Positions 42,637 through 53,607 are shown, numbered from the stretch's first letter. The stretch is 64,000 nt of DNA from Collimonas antrihumi (GCF_018304965.1 NZ_JAGQED010000001.1:434001-498000), one strand, 5' to 3'. A program made the numbers and translations. The notes: generated by a model from the letters alone, not told the origin.

Positions 42637-45600
42637 ATGTTGATTTTGCCCGGTTCCAATGCTCTGCCTGCCTTCCGTTCCCAACGTCTTCTAGCTCAGT
42701 TACAAGCGATCGACAGTAATGTCGTCGAAGTGACAGGGCGTTTCGACCATTTTGTCGATGCGTCGACTTCGCTCAGCCAGGACGATATCGGTCGTTTGAA
42801 CGCCTTGTTGACCTATGGCGATCCGTTCACTTCCGGTGAAGGCGGCGAAGAATTCATCGTGATTCCACGCTTCGGCACGATTTCCCCGTGGGCCAGCAAG
42901 GCCACCGACATTGCCCGCAATTGCGGCATGGCGCACATCAAGCGCATCGAGCGCGGGATTGCGTATCAGGTAAAACTCAAGAGCGGTTTGCTGGGCGGCG
43001 CTAAAAAACTCAGCGACGACAGCGTGCGCGCTATCGCCGACGTGCTGCATGACCGCATGACAGAAACCGTCTTGCGCAGCGCCGAGCAAGCTGCCGATTT
43101 ATTCCGTGAACTGGACGCCAAGCCGTTAGCCTCCATCGATCTGCTGGCCGGCGGCAAAGGCGCCCTGGAGCAAGCCAACACCGAACTGGGCCTGGCCTTG
43201 TCGGACGATGAAATCGATTACCTGCTGGCTGCCTTCACCAGCGCCAAGCGCAATCCGACCGATGTCGAGCTGATGATGTTTGCGCAGGCAAACAGCGAAC
43301 ATTGCCGCCACAAGATTTTTAACGCCGACTGGATCATCGACGGCGAAGCGCAAGACAAGTCCTTGTTCGCGATGATCAAGAATACCCATCAGTTGCAACC
43401 GAAGGGCACCATCGTCGCCTACAGCGACAATTCATCGATTATCGAAGGCGCAACCGTCTCGCGTTTCTATGCGCGCGGCGCGGCGGAAGGCAATACCTAT
43501 CGCGCTTCCGACGAGCTTACCCACATCCTGATGAAGGTCGAGACGCACAATCACCCGACTGCGATTTCGCCTTTCCCTGGCGCCTCCACCGGCGCCGGCG
43601 GCGAGATCCGCGATGAAGGCGCAACCGGCCGCGGCGCCAAGCCGAAGGCTGGGCTGACCGGCTTCACAGTATCCAATCTGCAGTTGCCAGATGCATTGCA
43701 GGCTTGGGAAAATGCCGCTGACGTAACCTCCTTTACCGCTATCGGCCAACAGGATGCGGGCCAGTACGGCAAGCCGGAGCGGATTGCTTCAGCCCTGCAA
43801 ATCATGATCGACGGCCCGCTCGGCGGCGCCGCGTTCAACAACGAATTCGGCCGTCCTAACCTGGGCGGTTATTTCCGTACCTACGAACAAAACGTCGGCG
43901 GCAATGTGCAGGGTTACCACAAGCCGATCATGATCGCCGGCGGCATCGGCAGTATCTCTGACAAGCACACCAAGAAGAACGAACTGCCAGTCGGCAGCCT
44001 GCTGATCCAGCTGGGCGGCCCTGGCATGCGCATCGGCATGGGCGGCAGCGCGGCGTCGTCGATGGCAACCGGTTCGAATACCGCCGATCTCGATTTCGAT
44101 TCGGTCCAACGCGGCAATCCGGAAATGGAACGGCGCGCCCAGGAAGTGATCAACGCCTGCTGGGCGATGGATGACAAGAATCCGATTTTGTCGATCCATG
44201 ACGTCGGCGCCGGCGGTCTGTCGAACGCCTTCCCGGAAATCACCAACGACGCCAAGCGCGGCGCGATTTTCGATTTGCGCAAAGTGCCGCTGGAAGAAAG
44301 CGGCATGGCGCCGAAGGAAATCTGGAGTAACGAATCGCAAGAACGTTATGTGCTGGCCATCGCACCGGAAAGCCTGCCGCTGTTCGAATACTTCTGCCAG
44401 CGTGAGCGTTGCCTGTTCGCGGTGGTCGGTACCGCAACTGAAGAACGCCAGTTGAAGGTGATCGATCCGCAGCACGACAATAATCCAGTCGATATGCCGA
44501 TGGATGTATTGCTTGGTAAACCGCCGAAAATGCAGCGCGACGTCACACATCTGAATCCAGCGTTGCCTGCTGTCGACCTGACCGGCATGGATTTGCTGGA
44601 AGTATCGCAGCGCGTGCTGAAGCTGCCGACAGTGGCCGACAAATCCTTCCTGATCACCATCGGCGACCGCACCGTTGGCGCCACTTCGGTGCGCGACCAG
44701 ATGGTGGGCCCGTGGCAAATCCCGGTCGCCGATTGTGCCGTCACCAGCATGAGTTTCGAAGGCTATCTGGGCGAAGCGATGGCGATGGGCGAGCGCACAC
44801 CGCTAGCCGTCATCAACGCCGCCGCATCCGGCCGCATGGCGGTGGGTGAAGCCTTGACCAACATTGCCGCCGCAGCGATTGCCGATATCTCCGACGTCAA
44901 GCTGTCCGCCAACTGGATGGCCGCTTGCGGTCAGCCAGGCCAGGACGCTGCCTTGTTCGATACCGTCAAGGCGATCGGCATGGAGTTGTGCCCGGCGCTG
45001 GGTATCAGCATCCCGGTCGGCAAGGATTCGCTGTCGATGCGCACCACCTGGAAAGACGAGGGTCAAGCCAAGGCTGTGACCTCGCCGGTGTCGCTGATCG
45101 TTTCCGCATTCGCACCGGTGAGCGATGTACGCCGTTCGCTGACACCGCAGATTCGTACCGATCTAGGCGATACCGCAATTATCCTGGTCGACCTCGGCCG
45201 CGGCAAGAATCGCATGGGTGCTTCGGCACTGACTCAGGTGATGCAGCAAATCGGCAATGAGACGCCAGACGTCGACAGTGCAGAAGACTTGAAAGCATTT
45301 TTCGCCGCCATTCAACAACTCAACCGCGAACAAAAACTGCTGGCCTACCATGACCGTTCCGACGGCGGTTTGTTCACCTCCCTGTGCGAGATGGCGTTTG
45401 CCGGCCACAGCGGGTTATCGATCAATCTCGATATCCTGACAATGGAAAGCGAACATGCAGCCGACTGGGGCGATTCGAAAAACTGGACCGGCCAGGTGGC
45501 CGAGCGCCGCAATGAGCTGACCTTGCGCGCCCTGTTCAGCGAAGAGCTGGGCGCGGTGCTGCAAGTGCGCGCTGAACAGAAATCGGAAGTCATGAATGTG

Positions 45601-46650
45601 CTGCGCAGCTTTAACCTGGGCGCGTGCAGTCATATCATCGGCAAGCCGAATACACGCGACGTCATCGAATTCAGCCGCGACGCCAAGACCATCTACAGCC
45701 AGACCCGTATCGACCTGCAGCGTTTGTGGAGTGAAACCAGCTGGCGCATCGCCCGTCTGCGCGACAATCCTGCCAGCGCCGATGCCGAATACGACCGCAT
45801 CCTGGATGCCGCCGATCCAGGCATCAGCCCGATCATCACGTTCGACCAGCAAGACAATATCGCCGCGCCGTTCCTTAACCTGGCAGCCAAGCCGCGCGTG
45901 GCAATCTTGCGCGAGCAGGGCGTTAACTCGCATGTCGAAACCGCTTATGTGATGCATCAGGCCGGCTTTACCGCGGTCGACGTCCACATGAGCGACCTGA
46001 TTGCCGGCCGCGCCAGACTGGACGATTTCAAGGGTTTCATCGCGGTCGGCGGTTTCTCGTACGGCGACGTGCTGGGCGCCGGCGAGGGCTGGGCCAAGAC
46101 GATCTTGTTCAATGCCAAGCTGGCTGAGCAATTCTCGCTGTTCTTCCAGCGCGGCGACACCTTTGCACTCGGCGTCTGCAACGGTTGCCAGATGATGAGT
46201 AATCTGAAATCGATTATTCCTGGCGCCCAGGCATGGCCGAAATTCACCCGCAACAAGTCGGAGAAATTCGAAGCGCGCTTCTCGATGGTGCAGGTCGAAT
46301 CGTCGCCGTCGATTTTCCTGCAAGACATGGCGGGCACGCAAAGCGCCATCGCCATCGCGCATGGTGAAGGTTTTGCCGATTTCTCGCAAACCGGCGATAT
46401 CAAGGAAGCGCTGGTCGCCATGCGTTTCGTCGACAACAAGGGGCAGGTGACTGAAGGCTATCCATACAATCCAAACGGCTCGCCGCAAGGCATCACTTCG
46501 GTGACTACGCCGGATGGCCGTTTCACGGTCTGCATGCCGCATGCCGAACGTGTGTTCCGCACGGTGCAGCAATCGTGGCACCCTGAGTCGTGGGGCGAGG
46601 ATTCGCCATGGATGCGCATGTTCCGCAATGCGCGCAAGTGGGTAGGGTAA
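42637..46650 (+). CDS. purL: Phosphoribosylformylglycinamidine synthase
   Basis: 1337 residues, the large single-chain form. It converts FGAR to FGAM with ATP and glutamine in purine synthesis. The N-terminal domain ([18 protein letters not shown]) is followed by two AIRS-like halves ([77 protein letters not shown]). The C-terminal class I amidotransferase triad is intact: Cys1181 in GVCNGCQMM, His1315 and Glu1317 in [15 protein letters not shown] at 42580-42585 gives a -10 element. No purine-rich ribosome site is seen before the ATG. A REP-like pair and a bidirectional terminator follow. Confidence 0.98.
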   Translation: MLILPGSNALPAFRSQRLLAQLQAIDSNVVEVTGRFDHFVDASTSLSQDDIGRLNALLTYGDPFTSGEGGEEFIVIPRFGTISPWASKATDIARNCGMAHIKRIERGIAYQVKLKSGLLGGAKKLSDDSVRAIADVLHDRMTETVLRSAEQAADLFRELDAKPLASIDLLAGGKGALEQANTELGLALSDDEIDYLLAAFTSAKRNPTDVELMMFAQANSEHCRHKIFNADWIIDGEAQDKSLFAMIKNTHQLQPKGTIVAYSDNSSIIEGATVSRFYARGAAEGNTYRASDELTHILMKVETHNHPTAISPFPGASTGAGGEIRDEGATGRGAKPKAGLTGFTVSNLQLPDALQAWENAADVTSFTAIGQQDAGQYGKPERIASALQIMIDGPLGGAAFNNEFGRPNLGGYFRTYEQNVGGNVQGYHKPIMIAGGIGSISDKHTKKNELPVGSLLIQLGGPGMRIGMGGSAASSMATGSNTADLDFDSVQRGNPEMERRAQEVINACWAMDDKNPILSIHDVGAGGLSNAFPEITNDAKRGAIFDLRKVPLEESGMAPKEIWSNESQERYVLAIAPESLPLFEYFCQRERCLFAVVGTATEERQLKVIDPQHDNNPVDMPMDVLLGKPPKMQRDVTHLNPALPAVDLTGMDLLEVSQRVLKLPTVADKSFLITIGDRTVGATSVRDQMVGPWQIPVADCAVTSMSFEGYLGEAMAMGERTPLAVINAAASGRMAVGEALTNIAAAAIADISDVKLSANWMAACGQPGQDAALFDTVKAIGMELCPALGISIPVGKDSLSMRTTWKDEGQAKAVTSPVSLIVSAFAPVSDVRRSLTPQIRTDLGDTAIILVDLGRGKNRMGASALTQVMQQIGNETPDVDSAEDLKAFFAAIQQLNREQKLLAYHDRSDGGLFTSLCEMAFAGHSGLSINLDILTMESEHAADWGDSKNWTGQVAERRNELTLRALFSEELGAVLQVRAEQKSEVMNVLRSFNLGACSHIIGKPNTRDVIEFSRDAKTIYSQTRIDLQRLWSETSWRIARLRDNPASADAEYDRILDAADPGISPIITFDQQDNIAAPFLNLAAKPRVAILREQGVNSHVETAYVMHQAGFTAVDVHMSDLIAGRARLDDFKGFIAVGGFSYGDVLGAGEGWAKTILFNAKLAEQFSLFFQRGDTFALGVCNGCQMMSNLKSIIPGAQAWPKFTRNKSEKFEARFSMVQVESSPSIFLQDMAGTQSAIAIAHGEGFADFSQTGDIKEALVAMRFVDNKGQVTEGYPYNPNGSPQGITSVTTPDGRFTVCMPHAERVFRTVQQSWHPESWGEDSPWMRMFRNARKWVG

Positions 46651-46672
46651 TCGTTCTGCCGTCAGCGAACAG

Positions 46673-46756
46673 GTAGGGTGGGCAGGTTTTTTTGCCCGCG
46701 CTGAATTTGCTTCTCAGATGGTTGATGTGCCGCGTGGGCATACGTGCCCACCCTAC
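46673..46756. repeat. REP-like element, two inverted units after purL
   Basis: Left unit GTAGGGTGGGCA, a T-rich spacer and TGCCCGCG (46673-46700); right unit CGCGTGGGCA, TACG and TGCCCACCCTAC (46731-46756). They face in opposite directions across 30 bases, like the element at 5152-5225 but with the arm order reversed. Confidence 0.82.
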
Positions 46757-46779
46757 AAATTCAGTATCGTTTGAGGTAT

Positions 46780-46808
46780 AAAAAAAGCGCTCCGAGGAGC
46801 GCTTTTTT
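46780..46808. terminator. Bidirectional terminator, purL and parvulin gene
   Basis: A run of A, GCGCTCC, GA, GGAGCGC, and a run of T. The symmetric A/T flanks let it end transcription from both sides, as needed between convergent genes. Confidence 0.93.
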
Positions 46809-46834
46809 ATTGACTGCGGTTTTAAGCGAAGATC

Positions 46835-47614
46835 TTATTGGATCTTGGCTTTGGCGCGCAGTTCTTGTTGGTAAGCTTGCAGTTTCTTCTGTTGCAGTGC
46901 TTCGGTGATTTGCGGTTTGACTTCAGCCAGGGTAGGGATCTTGGCGGCGCGTACTTCTTCCAGCTTGATCACGTGGTAACCGAATTGGGTCTTGACCGGT
47001 GTTTCAGTCAGTTGACCTGCTTTCAGTGCTACCAGCGCATCGGAGAAAGGCTTCACGAACGAAGCTGGCGTTGCCCAGCCCAGATCGCCGCCGTTGGCTG
47101 CCGAACCTGGATCTTTCGATTGCTTGGCCAGATCGTCAAACTTGCCGCCAGCTTTCAGCTTGGTGATGATGGCTTTGGCATCGGCTTCGTTTTCGACCAG
47201 GATATGACGTGCGTGATATTCCTTGTCGCCAGCCTGGGCCTTGAATTTGTCGTATTCAGCCTGGATGTCGGCATCCTTGATCGGGTTCTTCTTGACGAAG
47301 TCGGCAACCAGGGCGCGGATCAGGATCGATTGGCGAGCGATGTCGGCTTGTGCCTTGACGTCAGCGTTATTGCCCAGGCCCAGCTTGTCGGCTTCCTGAA
47401 TCAGTACTTCACGGTTGATCAGTTCGTCCTTGACCATGCTACGCAGTTCAGGGGTATCTGGCTGGCCGCCTTGTGCCGACAATTGCTTGACCATCATGTC
47501 AGCGCGCGACGATGGGATTGCCTTACCGTTCACGACTGCAAGGTTTTGGGCCATAACAGGCAATGTAGCAGCTGCAAAAAGTACCACCAGTAAACGTGAA
47601 GGTTTAAATGTCAT
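46835..47614 (-). CDS. Secreted peptidyl-prolyl isomerase (parvulin type)
   Basis: 259 residues from the ATG at 47614; a TTG two codons earlier is less likely. A signal peptide (MTFKPSRLLVVLFAAATLPVMAQN) sends it to the periplasm. A SurA_N-like segment (VVNGKAIPSSRADMMVKQL, LINREVLIQEADKLGL) precedes the parvulin domain (YHARHILVENEADAKAII, KSKDPGSAANGGDLGWATPASFVKPFSDAL, KTQFGYHVIKLEEVR). This resembles PrsA/PpiC-type periplasmic foldases more than SurA, which has two parvulin domains. Confidence 0.92.
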   Translation of the reverse strand: MTFKPSRLLVVLFAAATLPVMAQNLAVVNGKAIPSSRADMMVKQLSAQGGQPDTPELRSMVKDELINREVLIQEADKLGLGNNADVKAQADIARQSILIRALVADFVKKNPIKDADIQAEYDKFKAQAGDKEYHARHILVENEADAKAIITKLKAGGKFDDLAKQSKDPGSAANGGDLGWATPASFVKPFSDALVALKAGQLTETPVKTQFGYHVIKLEEVRAAKIPTLAEVKPQITEALQQKKLQAYQQELRAKAKIQ

Positions 47615-47723
47615 TATCAAATCCTAGATTGGGGAGGGGTTGTTAATAAATTAATGCGAGGCAAAGGCAGAATAACCGAAGTGTGTTTGACGGGCAATTA
47701 ATTATTCTATCAGTCACTATGAA

Positions 47724-48002
47724 TCACGCAGCTTTAGTTTCAGATGGGGCCAATGCAGTGATCGCCAATGCATGAATTTCCGTATGCATCATATCAGCCA
47801 GGCAATCATACACCAGCCTATGCCGGTTTAAGCGGTTTTGCCCCTCAAAAACTGCGCAAACTATGCGTACTTTATAGTGTCCGCCGCCGGAGGCGGCACC
47901 GGCGTGTCCCACATGCAGCGCCGATTCGTCCTCAACTATACATTCCAATGGTGAAAGCGTAGCTGTCAATTTGTTACGAATCGTATCAAGACGCTGGTTC
48001 AT
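47724..48002 (-). CDS. bolA: BolA family protein
   Basis: 92 residues from the ATG at 48002, which overlaps the yciB stop (ATGA). The BolA signature is [42 protein letters not shown], including the conserved histidine used with monothiol glutaredoxins in Fe-S handling, and a C-terminal [12 protein letters not shown]. Its longer frame upstream belongs to the yciB gene in another phase. Members have also been seen as regulators of cell shape and stress. Confidence 0.92.
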   Translation of the reverse strand: MNQRLDTIRNKLTATLSPLECIVEDESALHVGHAGAASGGGHYKVRIVCAVFEGQNRLNRHRLVYDCLADMMHTEIHALAITALAPSETKAA

Positions 48003-48619
48003 TCCGGATCCTTGATGTATTTCGACAGCAGGATGCTTTGACCGATGATGAAGGCAAACATCAGCCCCATGCCGCCAAACAGCTTGAAGTTCACCCATGT
48101 GGCAGTGGGAAAATTAAACGCGATGTACAGGTTCAGGCAGCCCATCACGATAAAGAACGCGATCCAGGCAAAACCTACGCGCGGCCAGATCGGGTCGGGC
48201 AGGGCGATCTGCTTTTCCATCATGGTGCGAATCAGGTTTTTCTTGAGCAGCAGCTGGCTAACCAGCAATGCCGTCGCAAACGCCCAGTACAGGACCGTGG
48301 GTTTCCATTTGATGAAGGTTTCGTTATGGAAGTAGATGGTGGCGCCGCCGAAGACGCAGATGATGATGAAGGACACCCACAACATCGCATCGACTTTTTT
48401 CCGGCGCAGCAGCAGATAGCCGATTTGCGCTACCGTGGCGACGATCGCCACCGCAGTCGCCAGCAGCACCGGCGTTTGTGCAGCGGTTACCACGCCGCCA
48501 GACACAAAGCCCGACAAATACTGGTTGACCAGCGCTTGTGCCGCATCAGGGCTGCCTTCGCTCCATTTGAAGATGCCAAAGAAAAGGATTACCGGGAACA
48601 GGTCGAACAGGAACTTCAT
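47999..48619 (-). CDS. yciB: Septation protein A / inner membrane protein YciB
   Basis: 206 residues with five to six membrane helices. The family signature is [19 protein letters not shown] at the start, [47 protein letters not shown] in the middle, and [41 protein letters not shown] near the end. The family (also called IspZ/IspA) is needed for septation in Shigella and interacts with cell-envelope proteins. It overlaps bolA by four bases, so the two are translationally coupled. Confidence 0.95.
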   Translation of the reverse strand: MKFLFDLFPVILFFGIFKWSEGSPDAAQALVNQYLSGFVSGGVVTAAQTPVLLATAVAIVATVAQIGYLLLRRKKVDAMLWVSFIIICVFGGATIYFHNETFIKWKPTVLYWAFATALLVSQLLLKKNLIRTMMEKQIALPDPIWPRVGFAWIAFFIVMGCLNLYIAFNFPTATWVNFKLFGGMGLMFAFIIGQSILLSKYIKDPE

Positions 48620-48658
48620 GTGTTTGGTGTGCTTTCAGTGAAAGTAACTAGTATTAAT

Positions 48659-48685
48659 GATCGAATTGATCGAATTGATCGAATC
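48659..48685. repeat. 9-bp tandem repeat, three copies, upstream of yciB
   Basis: GATCGAATT, GATCGAATT and GATCGAATC follow each other between the msrB gene and yciB, 40 bases before the yciB start on the minus strand. Confidence 0.8.
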
Positions 48686-48713
48686 GTAAAATCAGTGCTG
48701 TAGCCTCGGTGCC

Positions 48714-49115
48714 TCAGTCGGCCGGATCAAAACGCAACGATGCCGAATTGATGCAGTAGCGCAAACCGGTTGGCGGCGGTCCGTCCGGGAATACGTGCCC
48801 CAGATGGGCGTCGCATACCTTGCATAGAATTTCAGTGCGCATCATGCCATGAGTACGGTCGACGCGCTCTTCGACATTGTCGGGATTGATGGCCTTGAAA
48901 TAACTTGGCCAGCCGCAGCCGGAATCGAATTTGGCGTCTGATTCGAACAAGGGCGTATTGCAGCACACGCAGGTATAGATGCCGTGTTCGTGATGATCCC
49001 AGAAACGACCGGTAAACGCCCGTTCAGTAGCGGCGTGACGGGTCACCTCATATTCCATCGGCTCCAGTTCGGCACGCCATTCGGCATCGGTTTTAACGAC
49101 TTTACTGCTGCTCAT
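48714..49115 (-). CDS. msrB: Peptide-methionine (R)-S-oxide reductase
   Basis: 133 residues. It reduces methionine R-sulfoxide in proteins. The zinc-binding cysteines are in [11 protein letters not shown] and [12 protein letters not shown]; the catalytic cysteine is Cys121 in [13 protein letters not shown], and [11 protein letters not shown] is the conserved signature. The gene starts 15 bases after the selO stop on the same strand, so the two are probably one transcript. Confidence 0.96.
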   Translation of the reverse strand: MSSSKVVKTDAEWRAELEPMEYEVTRHAATERAFTGRFWDHHEHGIYTCVCCNTPLFESDAKFDSGCGWPSYFKAINPDNVEERVDRTHGMMRTEILCKVCDAHLGHVFPDGPPPTGLRYCINSASLRFDPAD

Positions 49116-49130
49116 GGTTTTAATTCCAAT

Positions 49131-50642
49131 CTACGACGAACAACTGACTTCCAGTCCGCGCGCCCAATCCGGAGGCAATTCGGCGTACTGGGCATGTTGC
49201 GGTTGTTCATCAAACGGGTTTTCAAGAATTTGCTGCAATTTCCGGACTTCTGAGAAGTCTTTATTCTGAGCGTGTTCGATTGCTGTTTGCGCCAAATAGT
49301 TTCGCAATACGTATTTGGGGTTAGTTGCATCCATTGCAAGCTTACGATTGCTATCCTGGCTGTTTTCCATTTTCAGGCGAGCCCTGTATTGTAACGCCCA
49401 TGCGTCAAATGCCGCGCGGTCTATGAACAGATCACGCAGAGCGCTGTTACCGTTAGATTCATCGCCGCTGATCTCATCCATGCGCAAGTTGCCGAGCCGG
49501 CGGAAAAACAGAGTGAAATCGACATGGCTAGCCTGCATCAGGGCAAACATGGCGTCCAGCAATTTGTCGTCGTCCACTTGATGCGTTACCAGGCCCAGCT
49601 TGGCATGCAGCAATTCATCCAGTTTTGCGCCATACAAGGACTGGTAATTGCTGAGCGCAGCTTCGGTCGCCTCGACGCTGCCGATCAGCGGCAGCAATGC
49701 CTGGCCCAGGGCAAAGCAGTTCCAATGCCCGATCTGCGGCTGCTGATTGTAGGCATAGCGGCCTTGCTGGTCGGTATGGTTGCAGATATGGCGCTGATCG
49801 TAAGCTTCCATGAAACCGAACGGGCCGTAATCCAAGGTTATTCCGAGAATAGACATATTGTCGGTATTCATCACGCCGTGCATGAAACCGACTGCCTGCC
49901 ATTGCGCCATCAGATGCGCGGTGCGGCGTGTCACTTCGGCCAGCAGCGCCTGATAAGGATTCTCTGCCGCCTGCAATTCCGGATAAAAACCGGCGATAAC
50001 GTGGTCAGCCAAGGCTTTCAGCGCTTCCGGCTGATTGTTGTAATACCAATGTTCGAACGAGCCGAAGCGCACAAAACTAGGCGCCATGCGCGTCACCACC
50101 GCCGTGGTTTCCGGCCGCTCGCGCATCGCCAGTTGATCGGAGCCGATCACCGCCAGCGCACGCGAAGTAGGGATGCCGAGTGCCGCCATCGCTTCCGAAC
50201 ACAGGTATTCACGGATCGACGAGCGCAGCACGGCACGGCCGTCGCCCATGCGCGAATACGGCGTGGCGCCGGCTCCCTTGAGTTGCAACTCGAGCCGGCC
50301 GCCATCGGCAGCCGCCACATCGCCCAGCAAAATGGCGCGGCCATCGCCCAGTTGCCCGGCCCAGACGCCGAATTGGTGGCCGGAATACACCGCTGCCAAG
50401 GGTTGAGAGTCGTTGGCGCCGCGGTTGCCGGCCAGCGTCTGGATGAAATCATCGTTGCCGAATGCCGTTGGCGCCAGCCCGATCAGTTGCGCCGCCTGCG
50501 CGCTGGCCGCAACCAGGTACGGCGCTGGAATCGGCGTCGGCATCAGTTTGGTGTAAAAGGCAGCGGGCAAGCTGGCGAACGCGTTGGAGAAACGCAGATG
50601 ATCGAGCGCGGGCGCTTCGGGGAATGCCAAACGGTTGTTCAT
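49131..50642 (-). CDS. selO: SelO/YdiU protein adenylyltransferase
   Basis: 503 residues. SelO is a kinase-fold enzyme that transfers AMP to protein hydroxyls and has a role in redox control. Family features are an [26 protein letters not shown] segment, [34 protein letters not shown] with the metal/nucleotide residues, and [27 protein letters not shown]. It ends EVSCSS, a cysteine third from the C terminus, the position held by selenocysteine in animal SelO. A redox role fits the msrB neighbour. Its start follows a diverging region shared with the DUF2239 gene. Confidence 0.95.
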   Translation of the reverse strand: MNNRLAFPEAPALDHLRFSNAFASLPAAFYTKLMPTPIPAPYLVAASAQAAQLIGLAPTAFGNDDFIQTLAGNRGANDSQPLAAVYSGHQFGVWAGQLGDGRAILLGDVAAADGGRLELQLKGAGATPYSRMGDGRAVLRSSIREYLCSEAMAALGIPTSRALAVIGSDQLAMRERPETTAVVTRMAPSFVRFGSFEHWYYNNQPEALKALADHVIAGFYPELQAAENPYQALLAEVTRRTAHLMAQWQAVGFMHGVMNTDNMSILGITLDYGPFGFMEAYDQRHICNHTDQQGRYAYNQQPQIGHWNCFALGQALLPLIGSVEATEAALSNYQSLYGAKLDELLHAKLGLVTHQVDDDKLLDAMFALMQASHVDFTLFFRRLGNLRMDEISGDESNGNSALRDLFIDRAAFDAWALQYRARLKMENSQDSNRKLAMDATNPKYVLRNYLAQTAIEHAQNKDFSEVRKLQQILENPFDEQPQHAQYAELPPDWARGLEVSCSS

Positions 50643-50756
50643 GACAGCGTTGATCCTGATTGCAATATGACGGGAAGCCTCAAGTATCGCACGGCTACGC
50701 TATCCTTACCTTCAATGGCGGCGGCCCGGGCTGGCGCAAGCTTGCTGCAGCCGGCT

Positions 50757-51371
50757 CTACTCTGCCGCACTGAAAGCCCTGGCCGCCAGGTTACGCGCAT
50801 GATCACGTATGTCGATCTGCCATGGTTCGCTCAACTCTGTAAAGCGCAACTGGTCGCCGGCAAAAAAAGCACGCGTAGCTTCTTCAAAGCCGGCTTGATT
50901 GCCGGCCATTGCAGACATGAAGCGATACGCGGATTCTTGTGCCAGGCGCAGTTGGTCGCGTTCTTCGTTACGGCGCTTGGCCTCTTCAACCAACTTGCGC
51001 AGCGCCACGGAGGCACCGCCGGGTTGCTGGTTGAGCCACTCCCAATGACGCGGCAACAGGGTCACTTCGCGGCCGATGACGCCCAGTTTCGGGCGGCCGG
51101 GGCCACGTGCCGTTTGCTGGTCGTCGGCGGCTTGTTCCGTTGCAGTCGCGCTGGTCCCGCTTGCGGACAAGCGTTGCAATACTTGTTCAGCGTTGCCGCG
51201 GAAGTCGATTTCGACCTGTTCGCTGGTGATGTCGTCGAAGATCAGGACGGTGGCGGAGTCGTTCCTGTCGATCAGTTCCTTTACTTTCAACGCCACCAGC
51301 GCCAGCTGCCCGGAAGCGATACGGTTGGCGCCGGCAAAGGCGATGACGGGGTGTGGATTGATGGTATTCAT
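50757..51371 (-). CDS. DUF2239 family protein
   Basis: 204 residues. It matches the family by the opening (MNTINPHPVIAFAGANRIASGQLALVALKVKELIDRNDSATVLIFDDITSEQVEIDFRG) and by a conserved segment GRPKLGVIGREVTLLPRHWEWLNQQPGGASVALRKLVEEA. The GRPKLG piece is an AT-hook-like basic motif followed by a ribbon-helix-helix-like stretch, which suggests nucleic-acid contact, as inference only. It stands between selO and the divergent livH gene; it has no known function. Confidence 0.82.
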   Translation of the reverse strand: MNTINPHPVIAFAGANRIASGQLALVALKVKELIDRNDSATVLIFDDITSEQVEIDFRGNAEQVLQRLSASGTSATATEQAADDQQTARGPGRPKLGVIGREVTLLPRHWEWLNQQPGGASVALRKLVEEAKRRNEERDQLRLAQESAYRFMSAMAGNQAGFEEATRAFFAGDQLRFTELSEPWQIDIRDHARNLAARAFSAAE

Positions 51372-51541
51372 GGCAGATGGTTTTCATGAGTTGTGTTGAT
51401 GAGTAATATTACCCTGGTTTAATTGGTGCGTCAATATTACCTTGGTAAAAATGCGACATCCTTGCCGAGCGAACCGGTAAAATGCCGGACTACCTGTCAT
51501 CATCGCCTGCCAGAACATTAAATAATGCTAATGAGCGCTCA

Positions 51542-52486
51542 ATGGAATTCACTCTTATCACCTTGCTGAACGGTCTCGGTTACGGCCTGCTGCTGTTTCT
51601 GCTGTCGTCGGGACTGACGTTGATTTTCAGCATGCTGGGAGTGTTGAATTTTGCCCATGCGAGTTTTTATATGCTGGGCGCCTATTTCGCCTATGCGATC
51701 AGCGTCAAGCTCGGCTTCTGGCCGGCGCTTTTGCTGGCGCCGCTGCTGGTCGGCATGTTGGGCGCTCTGGTTGAACGTTTTGGACTGCGCCACGTGCGTC
51801 GTCACGGGCAGGTGGCGGAACTGCTGTTTACTTTCGGCCTGTCTTATGTGGTGGTCGAACTGGTGCAACTGACCTGGGGCAAATCGGCGCTGCCGTATGC
51901 GATCCCGGCGCAACTCGATGGACCGCTGTTTACTTTGTATGCGACTACTTTTCCCATTTATCGCGGCTTCATGATGCTTCTGGCATTGCTGGTTTTGCTG
52001 GCCGCGGCCTGGCTGCTGAAGCGTTCGCGTATCGGTTTGCTGATCCAGGCGGCGCTGACCCATCCGCAGATGGTTGAAGCCTTGGGGCATAACGTGCCGC
52101 GTATTTTTACTCTGGTGTTTGCTGTCGGCTGCGGTTTGGCTGGATTGGCCGGGGTAGTGGGCGGCAACGCCTTTGTCACTGAGCCGGGCATGGCGGCCGG
52201 CGTTGGCAGCATTATTTTCGTCGTAGTGGTGGTCGGCGGCCTCGGTTCTTTACGCGGGGCGTTCATCGCCTCGTTGCTGATCGGGATTTTGCAAACTTTC
52301 GCCGTCGCGCTGGATGTCTCCGCAGCGAGCGGTTTGACTTACTGGGGCGTACAGATCGATCCCGATGCAACGATATATCCGGTGCTGCAGTTGACGCTGG
52401 CCCAGCTTGCGCCCGTATTGCCGTATTTGCTGCTGGTGCTGGTCATGCTGCTGCGCCCGCGCGGCTTGTTTGGCGTGCGCGATTGA
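51542..52486 (+). CDS. livH: Branched-chain amino acid-type ABC permease LivH
   Basis: 314 residues from the ATG at 51542 (MEFTLITLLNGLGYGLLLFLLSSGLTLIFSMLGVLNFAHASFYMLGAYFAY); an open frame from 51482 is not needed. About eight membrane helices are present, with the LivH hallmark GVLNFAHASFYMLGAY. Together with LivM it forms the inner-membrane channel of a HAAT-family importer. The stop overlaps the next start by one base. No substrate-binding protein gene (livK/J type) lies in the window, so the substrate (leucine, other amino acids, amide or urea-like) is not determined. Confidence 0.93.
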   Translation: MEFTLITLLNGLGYGLLLFLLSSGLTLIFSMLGVLNFAHASFYMLGAYFAYAISVKLGFWPALLLAPLLVGMLGALVERFGLRHVRRHGQVAELLFTFGLSYVVVELVQLTWGKSALPYAIPAQLDGPLFTLYATTFPIYRGFMMLLALLVLLAAAWLLKRSRIGLLIQAALTHPQMVEALGHNVPRIFTLVFAVGCGLAGLAGVVGGNAFVTEPGMAAGVGSIIFVVVVVGGLGSLRGAFIASLLIGILQTFAVALDVSAASGLTYWGVQIDPDATIYPVLQLTLAQLAPVLPYLLLVLVMLLRPRGLFGVRD

Positions 52487-53607
52487 TGGATAGGCGCATG
52501 AATATGAGTATGAACCTGACCATGAACCTGAGAACGGGACGCAAGTGGATCTGGATGGCGTTTGCGCTGTTATTACTGGTCGCGCCTTGGGTGTTCCCGC
52601 AAAGCGCGGCGCTGTCGATCTTGTCGCAATGCGGCAGCATGATGATTCTCGCGCTTTCCTTCAACATGCTGCTCGGGCAAACCGGCATGCTGTCCTTCGG
52701 TCATGCCGTGTATTCGGGTCTGGCTGCCTTTGTCGCCGTGCATGTGATGAACCGGCTGGCCGGCGGCAGTCCTGCCATGTTGCTGTTGGTGCCGCTGGCC
52801 GGTGGTTGCGCGGGCATGTTGTGCGGCGTCGTTTTCGGCTTTGTCACTACCCGTAAATCGGGTACGGCGCTGTCGATGATCAGCCTGGCGCTGGTTGAAT
52901 TGGTTGCGGCTGCGGCGTTGATGTTTCCGGGATGGTTTGGCGGCGAGAGCGGGGTCAGCACCGACCGCGTGCTTGGCGCGCCGTTTTTCGGCATCGACTT
53001 CGCTTCGCAATTGCAGGTGTATTACCTGATCGCGTTCTGGCTTTTCGTTAGCACTGCCGCCATGTATGGACTGACTCTTACGCCGCTAGGGCGTATCGCC
53101 AACGCCGTGCGCGACAACCCCGAGCGGGCGGCGTTCATCGGTCACGATCCGCGCCGGGTACGTTACCTGATGTTCATCCTGTCGGCGTTCTTCGCCGGCA
53201 TCGGTGGCGCGCTGAGCGCCATCAATTTTGAAATCGTCAGCGCTGAAAACCTGAGCTTGCTGCGTTCGGCGCAGATCCTGTTGTTTACCTTCATTGGCGG
53301 CATCGGCTATTTCTTCGGGCCGATGATAGGAGCACTGGTTGGCGTACTGTTTTCTGCGTTGCTGTCGACTTATACGCGAGGCTGGCAGTTGTATCTCGGG
53401 CTGTTGTTTGTCATCGTCGTCTTGTTTGCGCCAGGCGGCATCGCCGGCGTCTGGATGACGGCAGCCACCACCTGGCGACGCCTGACCGTGCTCCGGTTGC
53501 GGCAACTGGCGCTGCCGTTTCTGTTGCGTTTGGCCGGCCTGTTGCTGCTGGCGGGTGGTACCGTGCTGTTGATCGAAATACTGTATCGGCGGGCGGCGGG
53601 CATATGA
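52486..53607 (+). CDS. livM: Branched-chain amino acid-type ABC permease LivM
   Basis: 373 residues, the second permease subunit, with about nine membrane helices. LivM signatures are GQTGMLSFGHAVYSGLAAFVAVH and RNPRRVRYLMFILSAFFAGIGGALSA (read here as GHDPRRVRYLMF). The N terminus MDRRMNMSMNLTMNLRTG is repetitive, built from duplicated ATGAACCTGA units, and several ATG codons occur there, so the exact start could be later. A C-terminal tail beyond the last helix (WRRLTVLRLRQLALPFLLRLAGLLLLAGGTVLLIEILYRRAAGI) adds an extra hydrophobic segment. It overlaps livH by one base and livG by four. Confidence 0.92.
   Translation: MDRRMNMSMNLTMNLRTGRKWIWMAFALLLLVAPWVFPQSAALSILSQCGSMMILALSFNMLLGQTGMLSFGHAVYSGLAAFVAVHVMNRLAGGSPAMLLLVPLAGGCAGMLCGVVFGFVTTRKSGTALSMISLALVELVAAAALMFPGWFGGESGVSTDRVLGAPFFGIDFASQLQVYYLIAFWLFVSTAAMYGLTLTPLGRIANAVRDNPERAAFIGHDPRRVRYLMFILSAFFAGIGGALSAINFEIVSAENLSLLRSAQILLFTFIGGIGYFFGPMIGALVGVLFSALLSTYTRGWQLYLGLLFVIVVLFAPGGIAGVWMTAATTWRRLTVLRLRQLALPFLLRLAGLLLLAGGTVLLIEILYRRAAGI

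Noticed and set aside
49524-51389. A 621-codon open frame antisense to selO and the DUF2239 gene
   Set aside because: It spans two real genes and their gap, with no recognisable domain; a shadow of codon bias.
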